NCBI GenBank assembly: GCA_016873355.1 | Contig: VGXK01000080.1 | Span: 1-7,990 of the forward strand | Origin: Phycisphaerae bacterium | GTDB taxonomy: Bacteria; Planctomycetota; Phycisphaerae; Phycisphaerales; SM1A02 | DNA length: 7,990 nucleotides | Direction: 5' to 3' | Shown here: positions 1 to 5,774 of the stretch, one piece after another | How positions within the stretch are numbered: position 1 is the stretch's first letter | Layout: each line of letters starts with the position of its first letter | Position numbers and translations under genes: made by a program | The notes under the pieces: model-generated | Database searches by the model: none | What the model was told of the DNA's origin: nothing | The model's input: the letters and a program-made list of their open reading frames with translations, nothing else

Positions 1-657
1 CAGGCGCACCACGCGCTCGCAGGTGGCGGCCACGTCGTTCTCATGCGTGACCACGAGGATCGTCTGACCCTCGCGATGCAGCTGTCGGAAGAGCGCGAGG
101 ATCTCTTCGGTCGTCTTGGAATCGAGATTGCCGGTCGGCTCGTCCGCCATGAGAATGCGCGGGCGATTGAGGATCGCTCGCGCGATCGCCACGCGCTGTT
201 TCTGTCCGCCGGAGAGTTGATTCGGACGGTGATGCACGCGATCGGCGAGGCCCACGCGCTCGAGCGCCGCGAGCGCCTTGCGGCGGCGCGAGCCCCACCA
301 GCCCGCCCCTCGCGCGTAGATCAGCGGCAGCGCCACGTTCTCGAGCGCCGTCTGTCGAGAGAGCAGCTCGAAGCTCTGGAAGACGAAGCCCAGCTCTTCG
401 TTCCGAACTTGCGCGAGTTCGGCGGCGCGAAGCGTGCTCACGAGTCGCCCCGCGAGCCGGTACTCGCCGCTCGTCGGTCGATCGAGGCAGCCGAGCAGAT
501 TCATGAGCGTGCTCTTGCCGCTGCCGGACGATCCCATGATCGCCACCATCTCGTTCTCGCGCACGGTGAGATCCACTCCGCGGAGGGCATGGATCGTCTC
601 CACGCCCACCCGGTAGATCTTCGTGACTCCGCGAATCTCGATAAGCGGCGCAGCCAT
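1..657 (-). CDS. MacB/LolD-type ABC transporter ATP-binding protein (3' end cut by window edge)
   Basis: This is the nucleotide-binding subunit of an ABC exporter, which hydrolyses ATP at the inner face of the cytoplasmic membrane. The 219 codons visible start at ATG 657 (MAAPLIEIRGVTKIYRVG). They contain Walker A GSSGSGKST at residues 42-50, a Q-loop FVFQSFELL at 91-99, the signature LSGGQKQR at 148-155, Walker B RILMADEP at 167-174, a D-loop GNLDS and the switch histidine in VVTHEND (H205). Family members are about 220-240 residues, so only a short C-terminal piece is missing. The spacing and motifs match the MacB/LolD/FtsE-like group. The adaptor gene ends six bases upstream, so the two are almost certainly one operon, with the permease probably encoded just beyond position 1. 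A GTG at 663, directly after the adaptor stop codon, is an alternative start two codons upstream. The substrate cannot be read from the sequence. Confidence 0.95.
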   Translation of the reverse strand, partial: MAAPLIEIRGVTKIYRVGVETIHALRGVDLTVRENEMVAIMGSSGSGKSTLMNLLGCLDRPTSGEYRLAGRLVSTLRAAELAQVRNEELGFVFQSFELLSRQTALENVALPLIYARGAGWWGSRRRKALAALERVGLADRVHHRPNQLSGGQKQRVAIARAILNRPRILMADEPTGNLDSKTTEEILALFRQLHREGQTILVVTHENDVAATCERVVRL

Positions 658-663
658 GCTCAC

Positions 664-2022
664 CTAGAAGCGCATGTGCATGCCGCCGCCACCGCGACGA
701 CCGCCGCGACTGCCGCCGCCCTGTCCGCCGCCGCTCGGCGGACCGCCGCCCTTGTCGTCGCCGACGCCGGCGTTCTCATCCGGTGCCACCGCCTCGCCCG
801 GCTTGAGCTTCTCGAGCGTCTTGAAGGGTCCGGTGATCACGACGTCGTCCACCTGGAGGCCCTCGACGATGAGACTGTGGGTGAGGTTCGACGGCCCCAC
901 GCGCACCGGCGCCGGCACCGCCTTGCCGTCGACCACCTTGAACACGATGGGCGTCACGCGCCGCTCGTTCTCGACGAGCGGATTCGATCGGACGTCCGAG
1001 GGAAGCTCGCTTGCGCGACGCTCCACCACCGCCTGGCTCGGAATCACGATGCCCTCGTGCGTGCCGACGATCACGTCGACGTTGCCGCCGAGTCCCGAGA
1101 AGATGATCTCGCCGTCGAGCTCGAGCGCCACCTTCACCGGGAAGTACCCGGTGTTGTCCTTCTCGAGCATGCGCTGGAGCGGCACCTCCGACACGCGCCC
1201 GCTGAAGACGCGATTCTTGTACGCGTTGATGCGCACCTCCGCGTTCTGCCCGTGCGCGATCCGGGCGATGTCCGACTCGCTCACCTTGGCCAGGATGCGC
1301 ATGGTGCCGAGGTCGGCGATCGTCATGATCTTGGTGCCCGGATTGTTCATGGTGCCCACGACGACGAGCTCGCCGACTTCCGCGTTGAGCAGCGTGACCA
1401 CGCCGTCGATGTTGCTGAGGATGGCGGTGCGGCGCACCGCCTGCTTGGCCTGCTCGATCTGCGCCTCCGCCGTGGCCATGCTCTTCTCGATCACCGAGAT
1501 CGTGTTCTCCTGCGCGATCACCTGCGACTCGAGGTCGCGCACGCGGAGCGTCGCGTCGTCGAGCGCCTGGCGACTCACATCGCCGCTCTCGTAGAGCTTC
1601 TGCTGGCGATCGAGCGTGAGGCGGGCGTTCTCCAGGCTCTGGCGATCGCCCACGATGCGGGCCCGTTCGGCCTCCAGCCGGAAGCGCTCGCCGTCGCGGC
1701 GAGCCTCCGTCGCAGCCAGGGCGGCGTTGAGGTCACGATCGTCCAGCCGGATGACGAGCTCTCCCTTTTCCACCCGGTCGCCTTCGCGCCGGCGGATCTC
1801 CACGATGCGCGCCGAGACCTCGGCGGAGATGTCCACCTTGGTCACCGGCTCCACCGTTCCGGGGGCGGAGATCGTCTCCGTCAGCGTGCCCTTCGCCACG
1901 ATCTCCGTGCGAACCGGAAGCGGCTCCTCGGCGCGGAAGGAACGGAACGACGGCGCCGCGAAGATGGCGCCGACGCCGATCACGCAGCTCACGACGACGA
2001 GGATGATCAGGGTGCGTCGCAT
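664..2022 (-). CDS. HlyD/MacA-family periplasmic adaptor (membrane fusion) protein
   Basis: This is the adaptor subunit that links an inner-membrane exporter to the outer envelope. From ATG 2022 it has 452 residues. There is an N-terminal membrane anchor (MRRTLIILVVVSCVIGVGAI, residues 1-20), then the first lipoyl half near 57-94 (EVSARIVEIRRREGDRVEKG). A long helical coiled-coil hairpin covers about 97-198, and the second lipoyl half is at 201-221 (NIDGVVTLLNAEVGELV). The beta-barrel lies around 235-335 and a membrane-proximal domain around 355-410. The reading frame is open to ATG 2157, but that extension is Arg/Pro-rich. I prefer 2022 because it puts the hydrophobic anchor at the N-terminus and has AGGGA about ten bases upstream. 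The last 37 residues are a Gly/Arg-rich tail ending GGGGMHMRF, which is not part of the usual fold. The partner ATPase gene follows six bases downstream. Confidence 0.93.
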   Translation of the reverse strand: MRRTLIILVVVSCVIGVGAIFAAPSFRSFRAEEPLPVRTEIVAKGTLTETISAPGTVEPVTKVDISAEVSARIVEIRRREGDRVEKGELVIRLDDRDLNAALAATEARRDGERFRLEAERARIVGDRQSLENARLTLDRQQKLYESGDVSRQALDDATLRVRDLESQVIAQENTISVIEKSMATAEAQIEQAKQAVRRTAILSNIDGVVTLLNAEVGELVVVGTMNNPGTKIMTIADLGTMRILAKVSESDIARIAHGQNAEVRINAYKNRVFSGRVSEVPLQRMLEKDNTGYFPVKVALELDGEIIFSGLGGNVDVIVGTHEGIVIPSQAVVERRASELPSDVRSNPLVENERRVTPIVFKVVDGKAVPAPVRVGPSNLTHSLIVEGLQVDDVVITGPFKTLEKLKPGEAVAPDENAGVGDDKGGGPPSGGGQGGGSRGGRRGGGGMHMRF

Positions 2023-2329
2023 CGAGGGGTCCCTGCCCGAGACCGCACCCACGCCCCATCGCGCGGGCGCCGACGGGGCGGGGGGTCCGAGTGTACTTCT
2101 ATCAGCCGCAACGCCCTTCGGTTGCGTCCGCCGCCGAGCCGATGGCGACGCCGCCATGCGCCGCCCGCATTCTCGAGCGGTTCCTCCTCATTCGTAGCGA
2201 TCTGGCGGGCTGCGACTTCGTGTGGCATCGTCGGGCTCCATCGGCGGATCCTCTAGATCCGCCTGCTTCGCCCTCCTTGCCACACTCGTCTCGCCAACGC
2301 CAGCTCGCTACGCCTGAGTCGTCACCGCT
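2023..2329. other. Intergenic region upstream of the adaptor operon
   Basis: No convincing gene lies in these 307 bases. Open frames here are Arg/Pro-rich and lack family features. The region should hold the promoter of the minus-strand adaptor-ATPase operon. A TACACT hexamer on the minus strand (2095-2090) resembles a -10 box, but no good -35 stands 16-18 bases upstream of it, so I do not call a promoter. A perfect inverted repeat is at 2243-2263 (listed separately). The end of the prepilin remnant borders the region on the right. Confidence 0.6.
2243..2263. repeat. Perfect inverted repeat, 8-bp arms with 5-base loop
   Basis: GGCGGATC and GATCCGCC flank the loop CTCTA. The hairpin lies 67 bases beyond the end of the prepilin remnant and 220 bases before the adaptor start, both read on the minus strand. 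Neither side has a run of T, so it is a poor intrinsic terminator. It could be an old transcription stop for the duplicated gene or a binding site upstream of the adaptor operon. The function is not known. Confidence 0.5.
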
Positions 2330-2613
2330 CTAATGGATCATGCGGCCGTCGAGATCCTGCGCGTCGCGCACCGACATCGTGCGCTCGCCGGCGTCGCCGC
2401 GCTTGACGGGACTGATCGCGTGGGGATCGAACGCGCGGTAGCCCTGCGTCGGCGTGCGCCAGGCGCCGGGGAGTGTGATCGGCGCCACGAACCGAAGTTG
2501 CCGGTGGCGTTCTTGAAGTCGCACGGCGAGTACGCCTTGTAGACGCTGCAATCGGCGCTCGCGCTCGCGGCGGGGCATTGCGGTCCCGCTGGAACGAGCG
2601 GTCCTCGGGCCGT
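2330..2613 (-). pseudogene. Remnant of a second copy of the adjacent prepilin-like gene
   Basis: This stretch is a shortened, frameshifted paralogue of the gene at 2747-3880, in the same orientation and just downstream of it. Four blocks align: 2338-2384 with 2938-2984 (45 of 47 bases identical), 2388-2441 with 3051-3104, 2441-2486 with 3173-3218, and 2487-2613 with 3445-3571. In protein terms it keeps TARG..GPQCP, then CDFKNATGNFGSWR, then GAWRTPTQG, then ISPVKRGD, then RTMSVRDAQDLDGRM, followed by IH and a stop at 2330. Between blocks about 63, 69 and 226 bases are missing compared with the intact gene. The first two losses keep the frame; the 226-base loss breaks it between FGSWR and GAWRTP. 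The N-terminal pilin helix (about the first 103 codons) and the last 64 codons are absent, and no start codon stands in the homologous frame. It is therefore very unlikely to make a functional pilin-like protein. Confidence 0.88.
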
Positions 2614-2673
2614 TTCCTTCTCGTGCCATTCCGATCACGCCGCGTTCCCGAGACCGAGCGAGGCCGCAGCCGG

Positions 2674-2717
2674 TCTCAAAAAGTGAAACGCGGGGCCGTG
2701 AAGGCACGGCCCCGCGT
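2674..2717 (-). terminator. Rho-independent terminator of the prepilin gene
   Basis: A perfect 12-bp stem (ACGCGGGGCCGT at 2688-2699 pairing with ACGGCCCCGCGT at 2706-2717) encloses a six-base loop. Read on the minus strand it starts 29 bases after the prepilin stop codon and is followed by TTCACTTTTTGAG, which supplies the U-tract. The T-run lies only on the minus-strand side, so the terminator serves the prepilin gene and isolates it from the remnant downstream. Confidence 0.9.
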
Positions 2718-2746
2718 GGGATCGGGCACAGGTGGCTTGTTCGGGC

Positions 2747-3880
2747 TTACTTCGCGCCGACGGTGTCGCGACCGAGGATTCCGTCGGTCGTGAGCACGTG
2801 GAAGCTGTTGCCGCCTGAGTTGTTGAGTTCGATGTCGAGGCCGAGGCCGATGCCGCTGTAGTAGCCGATGCCGGAAAGCGGGGTGTTCTTGACCCAGCCA
2901 CCCGGATTCACCCACCCCGACAGCGAGTTCTGCTTCGTCATGCGACCGTCGAGATCCTGCGCGTCGCGCACCGACATGGTGCGCACGCTGCCGTCGAAGA
3001 AGAGCACGTTCGGCGACGAGTAGGTTCCCTGGTTGAAGAACCACGGCACGCCGCCGTCGCCGCGCTTGGCTGGGCTCATCGCGTCGGGGTTCGACCCCTT
3101 GTAGCCCGCCGGACCGCCCTGGAGCAGGCTGTGCTCAAGGCATCGCGTCTTGCTGTCGGGGAATGCCGCCTGGCCCTGCGTGGGAGTGCGCCATGCGCCG
3201 GCGAGCGTGTTCGGAGCGACGTATCCGGTCTTGCCGGCGAGCACGGTCGGCGCCCACATCGCGGCGGGGCTCCAGCAATAGCTGCTGAGGATCGCGTCCT
3301 GCGCGACGCCCACGTACTCCTGGCCGCTGTCGAGGTAGTCCTGGGCGCGCTCGAGCACGAGTCGGTCCTTCGGCGCGTAGAAGACGGGGTCGTAGAACTT
3401 CTTGCCGACGTAGCCGTTGAAGGTCTTGGAGTTCGGAATGCGCCACGAACCGAAGTTGCCGGTGGTGTTCTTGAAGTCGCACGGCCAGTACGCCTCGAAG
3501 ACGTTGCAGTTGGCGGAAGCGCCGGCGGGGGGGCACTGAGGTCCGACGGGAATGAGGAATCCACGAGCGGTTCCGTCCACGTCGAGGCCGAGGACGAACT
3601 GCTGCGGGCAGCGGTTCTGCGTGTACTGGACGCAGTTTCCGTTGAAGGAGCCGATGTCGTCGGAGCAGGCGGTCCACTGGCGGTCGGCGTAGTCGGCGCC
3701 GTAGGCGCCGCACGCCACGCCGATGTTGCGGAGGTTGACGCGAGACTGCGTCTGCATGGCCTCCTCTCGCGCCTTTCCGATCGCCGGCAGCAGAATGGCG
3801 ATGAGCAGGGCGATGATGGCCACCACCACGAGCAGCTCGATGATGGTGAAGCCGTTGCGAGATCTCTCGAGACGAATCAT
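2747..3880 (-). CDS. Prepilin-type N-terminal cleavage/methylation protein with C-terminal FxDGSVR motif
   Basis: This 377-residue protein starts with a type IV/type II secretion prepilin leader. A short basic stretch (MIRLERSRNG) is followed by FTIIELLVVVAIIALLIAIL, with Gly-10 at the cleavage site, Phe at +1 and Glu at +5. A prepilin peptidase would cut after Gly-10, and the mature protein would sit in the membrane through its N-terminal helix. The large C-terminal domain has NVLFFDGSVRTMSV at 291-304, which resembles the H-X9-DG region of planctomycete DUF1559-like prepilin proteins, and nine cysteines (57, 72, 83, 91, 116, 125, 134, 202, 247). The start at 3880 has a good Shine-Dalgarno AAAGGA six bases upstream. 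A promoter and structured leader lie upstream and a strong terminator downstream, so it is probably a single-gene unit. A decayed copy lies downstream. The exact role (pseudopilin, adhesin or surface protein) cannot be told. Confidence 0.93.
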   Translation of the reverse strand: MIRLERSRNGFTIIELLVVVAIIALLIAILLPAIGKAREEAMQTQSRVNLRNIGVACGAYGADYADRQWTACSDDIGSFNGNCVQYTQNRCPQQFVLGLDVDGTARGFLIPVGPQCPPAGASANCNVFEAYWPCDFKNTTGNFGSWRIPNSKTFNGYVGKKFYDPVFYAPKDRLVLERAQDYLDSGQEYVGVAQDAILSSYCWSPAAMWAPTVLAGKTGYVAPNTLAGAWRTPTQGQAAFPDSKTRCLEHSLLQGGPAGYKGSNPDAMSPAKRGDGGVPWFFNQGTYSSPNVLFFDGSVRTMSVRDAQDLDGRMTKQNSLSGWVNPGGWVKNTPLSGIGYYSGIGLGLDIELNNSGGNSFHVLTTDGILGRDTVGAK

Positions 3881-3894
3881 GTCCGATCCTTTCC

Positions 3895-3910
3895 GCGGTC
3901 CTTGGACCGC
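3895..3910 (-). promoter_or_regulatory. Inverted repeat directly upstream of the prepilin Shine-Dalgarno
   Basis: GCGGTCC and GGACCGC are separated by two bases. In the transcript this can fold as a 6-bp stem with a four-base loop. It ends two bases before the AAAGGA ribosome binding site. That position fits a translational control hairpin, but a protein-binding DNA site is equally possible. Only the symmetry is directly seen. Confidence 0.5.
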
Positions 3911-3924
3911 ATGCAGAAACCCGT

Positions 3925-3960
3925 CTCGCTCGAGGATGGCGCGCCATCACATCGAACGAG
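3925..3960 (-). promoter_or_regulatory. Compound hairpin in the prepilin 5' leader
   Basis: On the minus strand CTCGTTCGA (3960-3952) can pair with TCGAGCGAG (3933-3925) through nine positions, one of them a G-U wobble. Nested inside is the perfect 14-base palindrome GATGGCGCGCCATC (3935-3948), giving a 5-bp stem with a CGCG loop. A TGT/C internal loop separates the two stems. The whole element lies inside the leader predicted from the promoter at 4058-4086. It may be a cis-acting RNA structure or a nested operator. It does not match a riboswitch class I recognise. Confidence 0.5.
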
Positions 3961-4056
3961 GATTCGAACCGACAGGCCTGTGGAGAGGACGGCGGAGACC
4001 TGCCACCGAGCCGCGGCTGCCTGGGATCAAGGGCCGGCGGCGACTGCCGTACGGGA

Positions 4057-4068
4057 GACGATATCGTC
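4057..4068. promoter_or_regulatory. Palindrome over the -10 box of the prepilin promoter
   Basis: GACGATATCGTC is a perfect 12-base palindrome that contains the predicted -10 hexamer TATCGT. A repressor bound here would block RNA polymerase. It lies 88 bases upstream of the divergent glycosylasparaginase gene, so it could also influence that gene. The regulatory role is inference from position. Confidence 0.35.
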
Positions 4069-4086
4069 CGTTCGGGGGCGGGTCAA
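4058..4086 (-). promoter_or_regulatory. Sigma-70-type promoter for the prepilin gene
   Basis: Read on the minus strand, TTGACC (4086-4081) and TATCGT (4063-4058) are separated by exactly 17 bases. This is a five-of-six match to the -35 consensus and four-of-six to the -10. Transcription would start near 4051, giving a leader of about 170 bases before the prepilin start at 3880. The 12-base palindrome GACGATATCGTC (4057-4068) covers the -10 box and could bind a dimeric regulator. Confidence 0.6.
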
Positions 4087-4119
4087 TCGTCGGAACGCGG
4101 GGCAGGCGGCGATTCCAGT

Positions 4120-4148
4120 TTGGCGCGGGCCGCTCCGCCGGGCAGAAT
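4120..4148 (+). promoter_or_regulatory. Possible promoter of the glycosylasparaginase gene
   Basis: TTGGCG (4120-4125) and CAGAAT (4143-4148) are separated by 17 bases, each a four-of-six match to the sigma-70 consensus. The predicted transcription start (about 4155) falls two bases before the GTG start codon at 4157. This would make the mRNA leaderless and would explain the absence of a Shine-Dalgarno sequence. Confidence 0.35.
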
Positions 4149-4156
4149 CCGGCCCC

Positions 4157-5143
4157 GTGGCCGATCCGCTCATGCTCGGAACCTGGTCCTTTTCGGCCCG
4201 GGCGCTCGGCGCCGCATGGCCCGGCTTGGCGCAGGGGGGGAAGGCGCTCGACGCGGCGGTCGTCGCCTGCACGATGGCCGAGGAGGATCCGGCGGTCGAC
4301 TCGGTGGGCTACGGCGGGCTGCCCGACGCCGACGGCCAGGTCTCGCTCGACGGCTGCGTGATGCTGGCGCCAGGTCGGGCGGGAAGCGTGGCGTGCCTGA
4401 AGCGGCATCGACACCCGGTGCGGGTGGCACGAATGGTGATGGAGCGCACGAGGCATCTCATGCTGGCGGGGGAGGCGGCCGATCGCTTCGCCGACGAAGC
4501 GGGCGAACTGCGCGAGGAGGTTCTGGCGCCGGAGGCTGCCGCGGCGTGGAAGCGATGGATGGAGCAGGCGGTCGGCGATGCGCTCGCGGCGGGCACCGCG
4601 GTCGAGCGCGAGGGCGTGATCGATGCGTCGCTGGCGCCGGGTCCGCGACCGGTCGATCCCGGCGCAGGCGGTCCGCTCTTCCTTTCGCAGGAGCGCCGCT
4701 GGTGGGGGCACGACACGATCGGCGCGATCGTGCGGGATCGAGCGGGGACGATCGCGGGCGCATGTTCGACGAGCGGCACGCCGTTCAAGCTTCCCGGCCG
4801 AGTGGGCGATTCCCCGATCATCGGACACGGGCTCTACGTGGATCCCGCGGCGGGCGCGGCGGTGGCCACGGGGACGGGCGAGCTCATCAGCGCCGTGTGC
4901 GGATCGTTCCTCGTGGTCGAGGGCATGCGCGCCGGGAAGAGCGCCGTCGAATCGATCCGCGCGGCGCTCGAGCGCATCGAGCGGTCGTTCTCGCTCGAGC
5001 CGCAGCATCAGGCGGCGTTCGTGGCGCTGCGAGCCGACGGCGATCATGCCGGCGGGGCGCTGCGGAACGGCTTCCTCTATTCGCGCCAGGACGGACAGGG
5101 CTGCACGGTGAGTCCGGCGACGGTGGTGCTTCGTGGCGATTGA
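4157..5143 (+). CDS. Glycosylasparaginase, N4-(beta-N-acetylglucosaminyl)-L-asparaginase family (Ntn-hydrolase)
   Basis: This family cleaves the bond between asparagine and N-acetylglucosamine in glycopeptides; some relatives act on other asparagine or aspartyl substrates. The precursor is 328 residues, close to the bacterial family length. The autocleavage site GHDTIG is at 184-189, so self-processing would leave Thr-187 as the N-terminal nucleophile. Substrate-pocket motifs follow: STSGTPFKLPGRVGDSPIIG at 204-223 (Arg-215 and Asp-218) and ATGTGE at 237-242. The alpha chain carries GGKALDAAVVACTMAEEDP and DSVGYGGLPD, as in the human and Flavobacterium enzymes. No signal peptide is visible, so it appears cytoplasmic, unlike the secreted Flavobacterium enzyme. 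The start could be GTG 4157 or ATG 4172; neither has a good Shine-Dalgarno. The adenosyltransferase gene overlaps its 3' end by 11 bases. Confidence 0.94.
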   Translation: MADPLMLGTWSFSARALGAAWPGLAQGGKALDAAVVACTMAEEDPAVDSVGYGGLPDADGQVSLDGCVMLAPGRAGSVACLKRHRHPVRVARMVMERTRHLMLAGEAADRFADEAGELREEVLAPEAAAAWKRWMEQAVGDALAAGTAVEREGVIDASLAPGPRPVDPGAGGPLFLSQERRWWGHDTIGAIVRDRAGTIAGACSTSGTPFKLPGRVGDSPIIGHGLYVDPAAGAAVATGTGELISAVCGSFLVVEGMRAGKSAVESIRAALERIERSFSLEPQHQAAFVALRADGDHAGGALRNGFLYSRQDGQGCTVSPATVVLRGD

Positions 5144-5774
5144 ACGATCGCGCCTCTACACGCGCACGGGGGACGACGGGACTTCGGGACTCTTTTCGGG
5201 CGATCGCGTTCCGAAGGATCACCCGCGACTCGAGGCGTACGGACTGGTCGACGAGCTGAATTCGTTCGTGGGTTCGGCGCGGGCGGAGGTTCTTGCGCTG
5301 CGAAGCGGCGGGTGTGCGACCGGCGCCGCCGGCGAGAGAGCCGCCGTCGATCTCGACGCTCTCTCGATGATCGATCGCATTCTCGAGGCGCTTCAGCGAC
5401 GGCTCTTCGAGCTCGGCGCGGACCTGGCCACGCCGCCGGGGTCCAGGTTCGAGTCCCGCGTGTCGCGGCTCGGCGACGCGGACGTTCAGGAGTCGGAGCG
5501 CTGGATCGACGAGGCGGACGCCGAGAACGAACCGCTTCGATCGTTCGTGCTTCCGGGCGGAAGCGAACTCGCGGCGCGGCTGCATGTGGCGCGGACGGCG
5601 GCGCGACGCGCGGAGCGGGCGATCGTCGCCGCGTCGAGAAGCGAGACGATCGGCGAGGCGGCGCTGCGATTCGTCAACCGGACGAGCGATCTGCTGTTTG
5701 CGCTGGCTCGCCGCGCGAACGGCGCGCTCGGCGTGCCGGATGTTCCGTGGGCGCCTCGATCGAAGCCGTCGTGA
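5133..5774 (+). CDS. pduO: PduO-type cob(I)alamin adenosyltransferase
   Basis: The enzyme transfers the 5'-deoxyadenosyl group from ATP to cob(I)alamin, making adenosylcobalamin for B12-dependent isomerases and reductases. The 213 residues from the GTG start show the N-terminal ATP-binding motif TRTGDDGTSGLF at 10-21, DELNSFVGSAR at 40-50, the active-site helix ARTAARRAERAI at 153-164 and FVNRTSDLLFALAR at 180-193, ending near VPDVPW. These are the conserved blocks of the PduO/MMAB family in the right order. Residues 55-75 form a Gly/Ala-rich insertion after the second block. The GTG start lies inside the last codons of the glycosylasparaginase gene (11-base overlap), which suggests coupled translation. 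The last 101 bases overlap the oppositely oriented methyltransferase gene. No B12-dependent enzyme or transporter gene is in view. Confidence 0.95.
   Translation: MAIERSRLYTRTGDDGTSGLFSGDRVPKDHPRLEAYGLVDELNSFVGSARAEVLALRSGGCATGAAGERAAVDLDALSMIDRILEALQRRLFELGADLATPPGSRFESRVSRLGDADVQESERWIDEADAENEPLRSFVLPGGSELAARLHVARTAARRAERAIVAASRSETIGEAALRFVNRTSDLLFALARRANGALGVPDVPWAPRSKPS

Noticed and set aside
2007..2228. Minus-strand frame of 73 codons before the adaptor, with GGAG upstream of its ATG
   Set aside because: The product is Arg/Pro-rich without recognisable features and overlaps the adaptor start. It is most likely leader or promoter DNA.
43..2256. Long open frame of 737 codons on the plus strand
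   Set aside because: It is antisense to the ATPase and adaptor genes, is rich in Arg, His and Ala, and has no family features. High GC content removes stop codons from the shadow frame.
2330..2707. Open frame of 125 codons over the prepilin remnant, as a real small protein
   Set aside because: Its N-terminal half is in the wrong frame relative to the homologous gene, and only the C-terminal half matches. It is a by-product of the frameshift.
3959..3976. tRNA-like T-loop GGTTCGAATCC on the minus strand
   Set aside because: Only two of five T-stem pairs form, and no acceptor, D or anticodon arms are found around it.
3131..4156. Upstream extension of the glycosylasparaginase frame
   Set aside because: The extension runs antisense through the prepilin gene and the regulatory region. 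Family similarity begins only at about 4172, so the start is GTG 4157 or ATG 4172.
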